From: Podocnemis expansa
Taxonomy: Eukaryota > Chordata > Testudines > Podocnemididae
Length of the DNA: 64,000 bases
Assembly (NCBI GenBank): GCA_007922195.1
Contig: ML682024.1
Location: 11,490,572-11,554,571, forward strand
Direction: 5' to 3'
Shown piece by piece: positions 33,842 through 45,424 of this stretch; position 1 is the stretch's first letter, and every line of letters starts with the position of its first letter. Below the pieces are notes generated by a model. The model was not told where the DNA came from. It did not search any database and saw only the letters and a list, made by a program, of their open reading frames with translations. The translations under genes were made by a program, and so were the position numbers.

Positions 33842-34168
33842 TTTTAATGGGGGTAAGGAAAGAAAGAAGAAGGATGAGAAAGATAAAAAGAAAGAAAGAA
33901 GGGAAGAGAAAAGAAAGAGAAAGAAAAAAGGTAGAAAGAGAATGGAAAAAGAGAAGGAAGGAAGGGAAAGAAAAAATAGGACAAAGAGAGAAGGAAGCAA
34001 AAGAGAGAGAGGAAAGACAAAAGAGAAAAAGAAAGGAGGGAAAGGAGAAAGGAAGGAAGAGAGTGAAAAAAGAAAAAGAGGGAAGGGAAGTGAGAAGAGA
34101 AAGAGGGAAGGAAGAGAAAGAAAGAAAAGAGAGATGGAAAGAAGAGAAACAAAGAGAAAAAGAAAGCA
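33842..34168 (+). repeat. Homopurine tract (GA-rich)
   Basis: About 320 bp consisting almost only of A and G on the plus strand, made of irregular AAAG/GGAAG/GAGAAA words. It could form triplex (H-DNA). All lysine/arginine-rich or serine/phenylalanine-rich frames here are compositional artefacts. Confidence 0.9.
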
Positions 34169-34862
34169 GACACCAGGCTGCACCTCCTTGCACGCTGCAT
34201 GCCTGCCAGTGCCTAGGACGCCCTGCAGGCGCTGCTCTGCTCAGCTCAGCAGCTAAAATTGCAGCTCCTAGTCAGCAGGGAGACATGGTCAGCTCTCAAA
34301 GGTCCACAACGAGTGCTGTCTCTGAGCCCAAGCTTCTTGCTGCAGCCGGTCTTTTCTTCTTTCTCCAGCCCAGCGCTGCCATGAAAGGCTCAGAGACAGC
34401 ACTCGCTGGGGGTCTTTGGGAGCTGACGGTGCCTCCTCGCTGGCCAGCCACTCCGATCTCAGCTGTTGAGCCCCAGCCCCATGCACTGCCAGCCAATGTG
34501 TGTGCACAGGGGCCATACAAATTGTGCACAGGCATGCACCTTAAAGGGAACAGTGCCCCTACTCACCCTAAACTGCCAAGCCTAGAGATAGGCAATGCAG
34601 GCTCACTGAGTGTCCCCTTCTTGCTCCCTGGAAGTCTCCTCCAGGGGCCATATGTGCCCGTGGACGCCCTCCTCACCCTCCCTGCCAGCACAACTGCATG
34701 AGCAGGAGCCAGCCCAGCATTTGCACTGTGGCTCCCTAGGACTGGTGGGGGGGGGGGTGCAGGTGACACGCACTCCTTCCCTCTGTTGGCAGGGAGAGCA
34801 GAGGGGGCCCTCCTACCAGCCAGCCATCCTTCGCAAAAGTGGCATGGATTTCAGGACACTTT

Positions 34863-36196
34863 GGCTATGTCTACACACAAGGTTTTATTTCGAAATAAGT
34901 CATTCCAAAATGACTTATTTCGAAATAAAACCTTTATTTCGAAATAACATGATTTGAACTTCCTCCCCCTCAGCACCCTGGCCAGGGTGCTGAGGGGGGA
35001 CAAGCCACAGGGCATGGGGGGCTGCCCCCAAGACCAGCTGGGAGCCCTGCAGAGTGGTGCCGATGCCCCGCTCTCCCCGCCGCTGGGGCTGCTCAGAAGC
35101 CCTGCGGCGGGGTGCAGGGGCTCCCTGCTCTGCCCGCTGCCAGGGCTGCTCCCAAACCCCACAGTGGGGTCCGGGGGCGCCCGGCTCTCCCTGCCGCCAG
35201 GGCTGGTGGCAAACCCCGCGGTAGCGTGCTGGGGCCCCGGCTTTTCCCCGCCATGGGGGCTGCAGCCATGGGGAGCCGGTCCCGACCCGGCTCCCCAGCG
35301 CCCCAATGACTGAGCGGCTGCAGCCACAGGGAGCTGGGTCCCACCGGCCCCTCAGGCCCTGGGCTCAGTGGCGGCAGCAGCTGCGAGCCCCGCGGCTCAC
35401 CCCGCCACCAGCTCGGGGGCTGCAGCCCCCAGTGGGGTGGCCGCAACCAGGGCAGCACACACCGTGCCCTGCTGGGGGGCGCTGCGGCCACCCCGCCCGT
35501 GGCTGCAGGCCCCTGAGCTGGTGGCGGGGTGAGCCACGGGGCTCGCAGCCGCTGCCACCACTGAGCCCAGGGCCTGAGGGGCCAGTGGGACCCGGCTCGC
35601 CGTGGCTGCAGCCTCCGCGGTGGGGAAAAGCCGGGGCCCCCGCACCCTGCCGCGGGGTTTGCCACCAGCCCTGGCGGCAGGGAGAGCCGGGCGCCCCCGG
35701 ACCCCACAGTGGGGTTTGGGAGCAGCCCCTGCAGCGGGCAGAGCGGGGAGCCCCTGCACCCTGCCACAGGGCTTCTGAGCAGCCCCAGCAGCGGGGAGAG
35801 TGGGGCATCGGCACCCCTCTTCAGGGCTCCCCGCTGGTCTTGGGGCAGCCCCCCATGCCCTGCGGCTTGACTCCCCTCAGCACCCTGGCCAGGGTGCTGA
35901 CGGGGTGGCTCTTCCTCCCAGGGTGCTAAGCACCCGGGGAGGAAGTTCAAATCATGTTGTTTCGGAATCCATTTGTTCTGAAACAACATGTCCAAATAGC
36001 ATTATTTCGAAATGACCATTTTGAAATAACAGCCATTTCGAAAACATCCAGGTTTAACTGTTTCGAAACAATGATTCTTATTTCGAAAGGACAGAATCTG
36101 TCCTTTCGAAATAAGAAAACGTCGTGTAGACTAAATTTCTTTTATTTCAAAATAACGAGTGTTATTTAGAAATAAAAGTGCCATGTAGACATAGCC
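34863..36196. mobile_element. Palindromic PIF/Harbinger-like foldback element
   Basis: 1334 bp with ends GGCTATGTCTACAC / complementary GTAGACATAGCC and a 3-bp duplication TTT (34860-34862, 36197-36199). Next to each end are TTATTTCGAAATAA-type palindromes. The GC-rich interior is a long inverted repeat: CAGCACCCTGGCCAGGGTGCTGA occurs at about 34970 and again near 35880, and the series through 35090-35220 reappears as complement at about 35640-35780. The turn lies near 35440-35480, giving arms of roughly 600 bp. No transposase; the GC-rich open frames are artefacts of the palindrome. Confidence 0.85.
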
Positions 36197-36815
36197 TTTG
36201 ACCCAGGCACCCTAAGCCCTGGATCGGGCCCATTGAGGCCTGGGGTGGCGGGGTTGAAGTGGCCTCAACTCCACGGAGGGGCTGTTCCAGGGCCCCACCT
36301 CCACAAGAACCAGCTTGCCACCGGCTGCTTTTGGGAAGGACGCCCAACTGGTAGGTGGGGCTCCTCTGCTCCATCCCCCTAGAGGAGGGAGGTAGCATGC
36401 GCCACCCGCGAAACCTGCCTGCCAGCACTAGGGAGCCATGGCGCAGCCAATGGGCCAGCTCCAGCTCCTGCAGTTGGGGGAGGGAGGGGGAGAATAGCTT
36501 ATCTCCCCTTCTGGGTTGCCAACCCCTGGCCAAACCAGCTGATCAGAGAAACCAAGGGAAATTTCCAAGTGTGACAAGCAAGGGAGCTGCTGATTGAAAT
36601 GCTGGGATACAGTGATTTCTTTACTCCCAGTCTGATTACACAGAGATGTGCTAGCTCTGTTTAGCCTAGTACACTATAAATGGCTGGAGTGGTGTGCATG
36701 GTGGAAGGAGCTAGGGAACAAGCTTGCCTGACCTCATGGACATGTACTCAGGATGGGAAACTGAGCTGCTGCTTTTACCCACAGCATCCACACTGCCATT
36801 TTTACTGTATTAGTA

Positions 36816-36905
36816 GAGTGGTTTTCAAACTTTTTTCTTGGGACCCAGTTGAAAAAAAATATTTTTGCCTGTGACCCAACAACTACATCTTTCAGCAACA
36901 CATTC
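36816..36905 (+). repeat. hAT-like MITE end (AGTGGTTTTCAAAC type)
   Basis: AGAGTGGTTTTCAAACTTTTTTC plus the downstream GGGACCCAGTTGAAAAAAAAT and GTGACCCAAC phrases are typical of an abundant vertebrate hAT-type MITE. Its far end was not located. Confidence 0.45.
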
Positions 36906-36952
36906 CAGTCTTTCAGCAGCAACAGCAGGTGGTACCACAATCCAATACTTGA

Positions 36953-37353
36953 GGCTATGTTTACACCGAAAATCTTAGTTGACTTGCTTACCCCAACCTA
37001 AGTAGTTTGAAGTTAATTTGAACTAAACACATTCTTTTAGTCTTAATTGTCTTTTAGTTCTAACTAGCTGTGCTTTTTATAGTCCAAATTAAAAAAGCAC
37101 GGTTAGTTTAAACTAAGTTAGTTCGAACTAGCATGACTACATCGTCCTAGTTCGAACTAAATTTCAAAATAAGTTTGAACTAAGCAGCTAGTTTGGACTA
37201 AACAGCTGAACTAACTAGTTCAAACTAAACTTTTGCTTGGTTCAGACTAAATATTTTTAGTTCAAACTAGGCAAAGCCTAGTGTAGACAGGGCTCAAATT
37301 AGTCCAAATTAAGGCTCCTTAATTCAAACTAATTTGCTAGTGTAGACATAGCG
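36953..37353. mobile_element. PIF/Harbinger-like MITE with TGA duplication
   Basis: 401 bp, ends GGCTATGTTTACAC / GTGTAGACATAGCG, flanked by TGA (36950-36952, 37354-37356). Interior is filled with AGTTTGAACTAA-type short palindromes instead of TTTCGAAATAA. Same end architecture as 10423, 34863 and 60007. Confidence 0.78.
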
Positions 37354-38107
37354 TGAGAGTCTTTGACCTAACACTGGGTCCTGACTGTGGCTTGAAAAAT
37401 CACTGACCTTATGCATGTCTGTCTAGCCAGGCTGAGTGGTGTCCAGGCATCCAGAACACTGTCATCATTTCATAAAGAAGGTTTTTGCTTGCTCATTTGT
37501 TCACCTCAGAAACAGCAGGTGCTGGCACGTGAAGATTTGAGGCCTAAGCATTTATGATTACAATGCTACACAAATTCCCAGAAAGCATTGCAAAGAGCAG
37601 AGCTAAAAAGATAATATAGAAGAATTAGCAAATAACAGCTAATCTTATGAACCAGAAATACATTTAAGAGCAGGACCTTTTGGTATAGCTGTATAAGGCT
37701 GTTTTAAATTGCACAGGTACTTGCTTAGTAAAATATAATTGGCTATGAAACTGAAATAATAAGTTATAAATTGTAACAAACCACATGAGCTTCTCTAGTG
37801 TCTTTCTCTTAATGTAAGGATGTGAGAATGGCAGTACTAGGTCCACTCAAAGGTCCATCTAGCGCACTGCCAGGTGCTTCACAGGGAATGTTATTCATTT
37901 TCAGTAAAAGTCAAGGAGAGGTCACAGGCTTCCTTGAATCCGATGGCCTCTCTCTGACTTTTACTAAAAATCACTGGGACATAATCTGGAGTTTAACTTT
38001 GTTCTGCTATGTTTCTGTGAGGTTAGTTATAGATCTATTACTATCACGTTATATCAGTATATATCAGGATCCTCATTTAATATAACAAAGGAGTCCAGTG
38101 CTGCTTA

Positions 38108-38394
38108 GGCTATGTCTACACTGGCAAGTTAGTTTGAATTAAGGAGACTTAATTTGTACAAACTTTTTAGCTGCCCACATCAGGGTTTCCTTAGTTCAAA
38201 CTAAGGAATGCTTGGTTTCAATTAGTAACTATCAGTGCTTAGATCAAACTAAGCACTCAGTTTGGACATTAGTTTGCACTAAGCCCAGTGGAGATGAGGA
38301 TTAACCCTTAATTCAAACTTAGTAAGTTTGAACTAAGGGTTAGTTAGTTCAAACTAACAAAGTAAAGTAGTTTGAACTACCTTGTCCTGATTTA
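38108..38394. mobile_element. PIF/Harbinger-like MITE, right end lost
   Basis: Starts GGCTATGTCTACACTGG after TTA and carries the AGTTTGAATTAA / TTAGTTCAAACTAA palindromes of the 36953 subfamily. The right end is degenerate where a Penelope tail begins. Confidence 0.65.
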
Positions 38395-38600
38395 GACAAA
38401 ATGAATGACTAACAAATTTATTTACTGCAGGAGCTTTCATGGGAGAAAATCATACATCGTCAAATGCTTTCAAAGCATCTGATGAAGTGGCATTTTCTCC
38501 CATGAAAGCTGCTGCAATAAATAAATTTGTAAGTCTTAAAGTGCCACAGGACTCCTTGCCTGTTTTACAGAACTAGACTAACACTGCTGCCCCTTTGGAA
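38395..38600. repeat. Palindromic Penelope-like tail
   Basis: An inverted copy (GGAGCTTTCATGGGAGAAAA) and a direct copy (TTTTCTCCCATGAAAGCTGC) meet at TCAAATGCTTTCAAAGCATC; it ends AAAGTGCCACAGGACTCC and ACAGAACTAGACTAACACTG. It lies directly 5' of the Penelope coding remnant at 38711, like the terminal repeat of Penelope elements. Confidence 0.7.
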
Positions 38601-38710
38601 CTCATCTAATTCCAATCACTCAAGTTCACTTATCTTACTATTTCTAACATTTGCATAGATACACTTAAAAAGTTTGTCAATACTTGTCTGCCTTAACGTG
38701 ATGTACTTGG

Positions 38711-40068
38711 ATGGGACTCGTTTTGACACTATCAATGTCTGCCATCTTGACTAAGACACAGTCCCTTTTAATAACTCCTCCCCTAAGCCTAATTTCCACA
38801 CAAACTTCCACTTGGCTGATCTTTGCAAAAACAAGACAGGCCACCTACACAGCACACTTTCCTTCTCTACCAAAGAAAAAGGACATGAAACTATCTAAGC
38901 TCCTACATGCCACAAGGAACCACAACTGTGATACCCTTGACTCACCCAGCAATATTGTAAATCTATCCAGCTATACAGTCGACCCAGCAGAACAGTCTGT
39001 CTTGTCTCGGGGACTCTCTTTCTGCCGCACCCCACCCCCAGATATGATACATTTCTGCGGGGACCTGGAAGCCTAGTTTTGCCATCTCTGACTCGAGGAA
39101 TATTTCCAGCACACCACTGAACAACACACTAACCCACAAACACCAACCTTACAACATAACAAGAAGAATTCTGCATGGACTCCTCTTGCAGGCCAAAATA
39201 ACAGACTGGATTTTTACAGAGCATGTTCCCGCTGATGCACACAAGCTGAGATTATTGACAAGCAGCATCACTCACCCCATACTCTCAGCCGTGTAGAATG
39301 CAACGCCATCTACAGCCTCAAAAACAACTCTGACATTATAATCAAAGAGGTAGACAAAGAAGGTGCTGTGGTCATCATGGATAGGTCAGATTACAAATGG
39401 GAAGTGGCCAAACTACAGTCTAACACCACATTCTACAAGCCATTACCTTTCGATTCCACTGAGGAGTACCAAAAGGAACTGCAACGTCTGCTTACGAAAC
39501 TCCCTAAGCAAGCACAGGAACACATCTACACAGACACACCCCAAGAGCCTAAACCAGGGGTATTTTATCTACTACCTGAGGTCCACAAACCTGGGAGTCC
39601 TGAACACCCTACCATCTTGGGCTTGTTTGGCTATGTGGACTCTCTCCTCAGACCCTACGCCAATAGCTCTCCTAGTTATTTCCATGACATGACTGACTTC
39701 CTGAAAAAACTACAATCCATCAGTGATCTCCCAGAAAATACCATCCTAGCCACTATGGATTTAGAAGCCCTCTACACCAACCTAGAATATTGCTTGCTTG
39801 AATCTTGTCCACTATTGCCTCTCCTTTACCTGCGTTACATTTTTGACATTTTCATCATCTGGACCCACAGAATGAGTCTCTGGAAGAATTCCACCATGAC
39901 TTCACCAATGTGCATCCCACCATCAGCTTCAGCCTGGACCAGTCCACACAAGAAAACCACTTCTTGGGCACTACTGTATGTATAATAGATGGACGCACTA
40001 CCACTACCCTGTACCGAAAACCAACTGACTGCGATGCATACCTACATGCCTCGAGCTTCCAACTGGGT
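38711..40068 (+). pseudogene. Penelope-like element reverse transcriptase, broken
   Basis: Plus-strand remnant. N-terminal block 38860-39075 (KLSKLLHATRNHN, IVNLSSYTVDP, DMIHFCGDLEA) matches the minus-strand copy near 63700-63900. RT fingers follow from 39390 (SNTTFYKPLPFDSTEE, FYLLPEVHKPG) with the telomerase-like Penelope RT pattern, then NTILATMDLEALYTN (motif A). An internal deletion removes the palm between about 39785 and 39795, and the motif C region reads RYIFDIFIIW, so one catalytic Asp of YIDD is lost. The remainder (to 40060) is the thumb region. Numerous stops and frame changes; no GIY-YIG domain survives, as a Tc1-like MITE follows. Confidence 0.85.
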
Positions 40069-40069
40069 A

Positions 40070-40145
40070 GGGTTACCAGATACCAAAGCATGGAAAGGAG
40101 GACAGAGAAGTACAAAAAGGAGGACATTGGAGGACACAAACATCC
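40070..40145 (-). mobile_element. Tc1/mariner-like MITE fragment
   Basis: Begins GGGTTACCAGATACCAAAGC after a TA and matches the complement of the right end of the 27370 MITE. The other end is missing. It truncates the Penelope remnant. Confidence 0.6.
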
Positions 40146-40149
40146 AGGG

Positions 40150-42035
40150 CCCTGCCCAGGCTCCCTTCATCCACCCAGCCACTGCCCCCCTCAAATGCTT
40201 GCCCCATTGATCATCCAACTCCAGAGAAATCTGTCTAGCCCCTAGTTACTGTGTGAGATGAATTGGAAGAACAGCAGCTCAGGAAAATCAAATGAATAGC
40301 TTAACTATTTTTCATCTTCACATTAAAATAACCATAAAGCCAGCCACTTTAAGGCATCACAAAATTAAGTATTTAATATTTATATCAAGGTGCAAGCAGA
40401 ATCACACTGCAGAACTCCTACCCAGATATTTGGTATTTTTACATTGTGAGTTGCAAATGGAAGCAAACCTCCAATAAATTTAATGTAGTAATTATGGACA
40501 AGATTAAAATCAGTTTTAAAACAGTAAGTTCTTCACAGAATTCACTCTCATTGTTTGACGCATGGAGGGGCAGGCCCTTGACACCATGAAGTCTAGCTAA
40601 ATTTGAGGTGTTGGCTACTAAAGGAAAAGTAATCTCTGTTGGCAGTATTCTCCCCAACACATGAAATTAGGGGGGTACAAAGGGAGATTTGGGGGTTGTA
40701 GGGGGTGCTCACTGATTTGGTATAACACTTTTACTAGATGACAACTGGGGGAGTTCAGGAGGGGTGTAGGGAAATCCCCATCTAGCCTCAGTTTTGAGCC
40801 TCACTGTGCAGTGTTTAAAAAAAAAATTACAGACAAGCTGTTTAAGTTTGACACACACATGCAAGGAGAAATCAGAAGTGAAAGCTGCTGGTTTTTATGT
40901 GCAGACCTGCCTGAAACAAACTTTTACATAAAATGCAAATTTCTAGACATCATATCCTACTATGTCCACCATAAACCACAAACAGAGATATATCTCATTT
41001 ATGACAGTTGACATTTTCTGTTTGCTTTTATGTGAAATACATATCAAATGGGGGGGGGAGTAGAATTAGATGTTTTTCACTATCAAATGCTCCACACAAG
41101 ACAACAGCACCTATTCTTCGATACCATGATCAGTTTTTTCCTAAATATACCAAAAGAAACACTCTCCCTAAAAGTAAAATAAAAATCATAGAATATATAA
41201 GCAAAAGGCAAAACCAAGCTGCTTGTTTCTGTGATTCGATAAACTACTAACAAAGGGACAAATATTGAAATCCTTGCTCAAATTTCTCACTGACTTCATT
41301 TAAACTATAGGATCTGGTCCAGCTCAGCACCTACTTTATCATGTATAATACTTGCACATTGGTGCATCTTAATAAAATGTAACAATACACTATAGTGGAC
41401 TAATCTCATCTTGGAAAGGCGAAGCAACTTCAAAAAACGAAAATCATATGCATTCAAACTTCCTCACAATCCAAAGTGAACTTTCCTTGACCTATAAACA
41501 AAAGGTTTGTTGTAAAAAGCCAATCCCCATTAGGAGGAATAAAAATCTGGCTTAGCTGAGCCAATAGAGAAAGAAACCTCCCCAGAAACTTTAAGCCAAG
41601 CAGGGTAGCAAAGCAGAAAGTGAAGAAGCAGCCACAGGGCACCACAGAGACCCCATCAAGCTGTAGAAAAGCCACAGCCCCTCCAAAAAATAAGATCAAG
41701 CCTTCCCCAAAATCCAGAGAATGGGAGGTGAGCAGATCTGAGCTGGAGCCTGGAAAGAAGCCAAGGGTGAGGAGCAGAAGCAAGGAGGCAAAGCGAAACC
41801 AAGTCCCCGGCTGCAGCCATCCCCAGCCCTGGGCAGCTGGCTCTCTTCACATGCAGGGGCCAGCAAGGGACCATCTCCAAATCCCAACTCCACCAGGCGC
41901 TGCAGCTGCTGGGCTGAGCAGCAGGGGAAAACATTTGGGAGCTGAGGGCTGGTGCGCCCTTGTATTTTCACAGTGTTGCCCCAGGCATCCGGCAAAAAGC
42001 CGGACAAATTGCACTTTTTCTGAAATGCCTGGAGG
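40150..42035. other. No confident feature; old retroelement flank
   Basis: AT-rich with small chance frames to about 41400. The Lys/Arg/Ser-rich frame at 41620-42000 lacks a domain; it could be 5' pol or gag debris of the gypsy element that starts near 42040, but this is not shown. Confidence 0.35.
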
Positions 42036-42054
42036 ATGGAGAACAGTCATAATG

Positions 42055-42693
42055 CTTAAGGGGTTGTACAGATACTGCTGTTACCCTTTCAGAATTACTT
42101 TGGTCCCAGCTATGTTTCAGAGGGCAATGGACCAGATTTTGAGTGGCTTATCAAGCGTACAGTGCTATCTAGATGACATGCTGGTCACTGGCAAAAGTGA
42201 GGAGGAACACCTTATGAACTTGAAAGCTATTCTTCAAAGACTGTAAGAGTATGGTCTGTGTGTTCACAGAGACAAATGTAAATTTTCCCAGACCTTGATT
42301 GAATATTTAGAATGTGTAATTGATGCTGATGGTCTCCATAAGTCTCTAGCCAAGGTTAAGGCTATTGTGGATGCTCCACTCACTCAGAATGTAAGCCAAC
42401 TTTGCTGTCTTTTACGGTTATTGAACTATTATGGCAAGTTTATTCCACAGTCAGTGACACTCTCCATGAGCTTCTTGGGCCGAACAAGGGTCTGGAACCG
42501 GACTGAAGACTGTGATGTTGCATTTAACAAAGCTAAACTCACACTGGTGAACTCTAGGGTTCTGACACATTTTGATCATCTTTGCCCCTACAGTTGGCCT
42601 GTGATGCCTCCCCTTATGGAGCTGGGGCTCTATTGTCACATGTTATGCCTTCAGGTGAAGAGAAGTCTATTGCTTTTGCTTCACGTGCCCTGA
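42055..42693 (+). pseudogene. Gypsy reverse transcriptase fragment
   Basis: Reads LKGLYRYCCYPFRITLVPAMFQRAMD, then the catalytic QCYLDDMLVTG box (Asp pair intact, near 42165), stop at 42244, then IEYLECVIDADGLHKS and the LLRLLNYYGKFIP connection segment. It lacks the fingers. This was the enzyme that copies element RNA into DNA; one stop and loss of the N-terminal half make it inactive. Confidence 0.8.
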
Positions 42694-43015
42694 CCAAGGC
42701 AGAAACTAACTATGCCCAAATTGAACATGAAGCATGCGCTTTTTTTTTTTTTTTGGTGCTTGAAAATCTCACCCATATCTGGAGGGAAAGAAGTTCACAC
42801 TTCTCACTGAACATCGACCCTGACATCACTTTTGGGGCCACACACAGGCATCCCAACTCTGGCTGCTAGTCGGATGCAACAATGGGCATTGATACTTTCT
42901 GAACACACATATGAGATCAAGTATAAGCAATCCTCTTTGCATTACAACACTGATAGTCTTTCAAGGCTACCCTTAGCACTACATCATCAAGATCTGGGTC
43001 AGGAAGAATATTTTA
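42582..43015 (+). pseudogene. Gypsy RNase H fragment
   Basis: Encodes PLQLACDASPYGAGALLSH with the catalytic DASP motif, then SIAFASRALTKAETNYAQIE and EHEACAF, the classic RNase H/tether order. A run of T near 42745 extends a poly-Phe tract and a shift follows. The end (SSLHYNTDSLSRLPL, about 42950) is the expected NADxLSR-like terminus. The frame then meets the MITE at 43024. Confidence 0.8.
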
Positions 43016-43023
43016 CTTTGACC

Positions 43024-43402
43024 CAATGTTCCCTCTAAGCTGTGCTGGCACACTGCAGCGCAGCCTGCCGCAGCCGCCAGCACAGAGAAGGCTGCCGGCA
43101 GCGCACGGCCGGCAGCTAGAGTCCTTACACAGAGCTCCTGTGGAGCAGGGAGTTTTCAAAACTCCCACCCAGAGAAGCTCTAACGGAGCATGCCCAGAAA
43201 ATCTGAGAATGCTCTGTAGTGCTTCTCTGCCCCATGAGTTATGGTTGGGCCATCCGGCTCCAGTCCAGCCCCAAGGTAAGTTTGTGGGGGCTGGGGGGGC
43301 CACCGGGAGTGGGGGAGGCAGCACAGCAGGCCCTGCGGGGGGGGGGAGCACAGCGAGCAACAGGAGTTGCTCAGCTGCCCACTCCGCTTAGAGGGAACAT
43401 TG
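43024..43402. mobile_element. hAT MITE inserted in gypsy pol
   Basis: 379 bp with inverted ends CAATGTTCCCTCTAAG / CTTAGAGGGAACATTG. Flanked by an 8-bp duplication CTTTGACC (43016-43023) / CTTTGAAC (43403-43410), seven of eight identical: the hAT superfamily hallmark. GC-rich inside, no coding capacity. It is younger than the gypsy remnant. Confidence 0.85.
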
Positions 43403-43659
43403 CTTTGAACAGGTGGAAAACAAACTTGTCATGCCTACTCAAGTGATGAGTGATGCTGATTGACCCAGTACTGTTTCAGGTTAGAGAGTTCATAGTGCAT
43501 GGAACATTCTTACCTGACTCTCAGGTCTCACCTGACCTCTGCCCCTACATGTCTATGAAGATGGAGTGATCAACCCAGTCTAAGTGTTCGTTGTAGGGTA
43601 TGCATGTCATTATCCCACCTTCATTAAGACTATGTTTGTTGGAATAGCTCCATTCAAGT

Positions 43660-43800
43660 CACTGCGGCATAGTGCGCACGAAAGAAATTGCACAGAGCTA
43701 TTTATGGTGGCCGGGCTTGGACAGGGCCATTGAAGAGATGGCTAGAGCTTGTACCTCATGCCAGAGCATCCAGAGCGTACCTCAGTTGGCACCTCTTCAC
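43660..43800 (+). pseudogene. Gypsy integrase zinc-binding region
   Basis: Reads IAQSYLWWPGLDRAIEEMARACTSCQ: the WWPG and C-x2-C half of the HHCC zinc finger of gypsy integrases. It comes after RNase H in normal gypsy order. The catalytic core is missing. Confidence 0.75.
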
Positions 43801-43830
43801 CTGTGTTGTTACCCCAGAACTCGCATGCGG

Positions 43831-45362
43831 GTTTTAAGCCGCCAGAAGGCAACAAATATCATTCAATTGCCTCCAAACCAGATTAGTTCTGAGATGGAGG
43901 GTGGGATCATTGCAGCCCAAATGGGTAAAACCCCTAGTGGAAAACACGGCTACAGCCTGCCAATCAAGAACAGATTCAGAGCAATGAAGAAACTTAAAAC
44001 AAGAATTTCCTTCAAAACAAGTATTAACATTTATTTAAAAGATGTTAAACATATTTTCATTTACTTTAAGGTCTTACAGAAGTATCATGAGAGTCAAAGA
44101 CTGAAAAATATCAATCAATACTTGTATATCTCAGCAATCATTACAGAGTGACAGTTAGGATGGAATACTCTCTGCTGGGTTTCTCTTCTTACAGTTACAG
44201 ACACATAATTACAAACTAAATAGCAAGACAAAGTTTAAAGCATTAGAGACAAATACGAAACACTTAAACTATAACATCCCATAAGCAAGGGCTGGTTGCC
44301 TATGGGATGGGGAGATCTTAGGTCTTATTATTACTCCTTTAAAAACCTAGTCTGTGTTCCTTGTCTCACACTTTCCTAGGCAGTTTACTTTTAATCATAA
44401 AATTACTTTGTAAGGATTGGGCCCCCTGTCAGCAATGAAACAGTCTGTTGGTCTTTGAATCTTTTTCCTCACTGTCCTCCCCTCCTTGGGACCCTTTTCT
44501 TACCCCAAAGTTGAAAGGAAAAGTCAGTCCCTTTACAGCAAATGGTGGCTTGCAGCTACTTTCCCAGGTACCTGTAGTCACACTGCCACCAATACCACCT
44601 TGTGGTGTGGGCACACCAGAAGTTCACCACAATCCACCTTGAGACAGAAGGCCTCCTAATCAGCTGGATCTTTAGGTAGTGATGACACCTTCTTCATGGG
44701 GCCAAATAATTCCCCAGGAGTTCACCAGAGATGGAGCAGTCTACCCTCATCTCCTAGTTTAGTGTTTATTCTTTCATCTCCTATGTGGTAAACAGCCAGC
44801 TCCCTTTGTGGGTCTCATGCTTCTGTCTCCTGTGTGAGTTAGGGCACTCCAGTTCCATGACTTCCCAGTGAGGGAAAGAGGCCCCTCCAGGGGAGTCTAC
44901 TGGCTTGAGGAGGGGTAGAGGGACCCAAGCCTGCCCACCCCTGTGGGTCCCAGCCCAAGAGCCCTTCAAATGGCAGTTACTCACTGCAGCTACAGTAATC
45001 CCAGTTGCAGTGGTTTCCCCTGGACTAGTTTCCCCCTCTGGCTTTTCAGTTTTTTAGTACTCAGACTCTCCAGTACCTGAAAAAGTAGCTCAGTCCTCTT
45101 TACTACTCTCCACTCTTCCAAGGTTCTGACCCTTTCCTCCAGAGTCCTCTTGCTCCTCTCTCCAAACTCACACAACACTCTTCAGCCTGACACCACACTT
45201 ATCCTCTCCACCTCCATCTTGTGCACTGACTGTTTGTTGCACGGAGGCTTTTATCAGGCACCTAGCTAGGCCTTAATTGATCTCAGGTGCCTCTGATTGC
45301 CCTGCAGTAACCCCAGCTAGCTCCTAGGAAAACAAGCTCTTAACATTCTACAGCTTATATAC
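43831..45362 (-). repeat. Probable 3' LTR region of the Gmr1-like element
   Basis: On the minus strand, a purine-rich tract (GAGAGTGAGGGAAGGGAGG, complement of 45362-45380) is followed by sequence starting near TATATAAGCTGTAGAATG, as expected for polypurine tract then LTR. The far LTR end was not located. 43831-44700 shows no other recognisable feature. Confidence 0.4.
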
Positions 45363-45424
45363 CTCCCTTCCCTCACTCTCTGAGTATCTGCTGTCCTTAA
45401 TATCTCACACATCACCCGCCTTGC

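Larger units (their letters stand above)
42040..43830 (+). mobile_element. Ty3/gypsy pol remnant, plus strand
   Basis: Contains, in order, the RT second half, RNase H and the integrase zinc-binding region of a gypsy element similar to the K02A2.6-type polyproteins of vertebrate genomes. It is interrupted at 43024-43402 by a hAT MITE. Stops at 42244 and several frame changes kill it. LTRs were not identified. It belongs to a different lineage from the minus-strand Gmr1-like element at 45-47 kb. Confidence 0.8.

Noticed and set aside
33847..34701. Long Lys/Arg/Glu-rich frames on plus strand and Ser/Phe/Leu-rich frames on minus strand
   Set aside because: They are produced by the homopurine tract; no domain, no splice or start context.
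35093..35995. 300-residue Pro/Gly/Ala-rich frame and its partners
   Set aside because: GC-rich palindrome gives open frames on both strands; reading is compositional and lies inside a foldback element.
41620..42000. Lys/Ser/Arg-rich frame before the gypsy RT
   Set aside because: No gag or protease motif visible; only its last part (after 42040) is RT.
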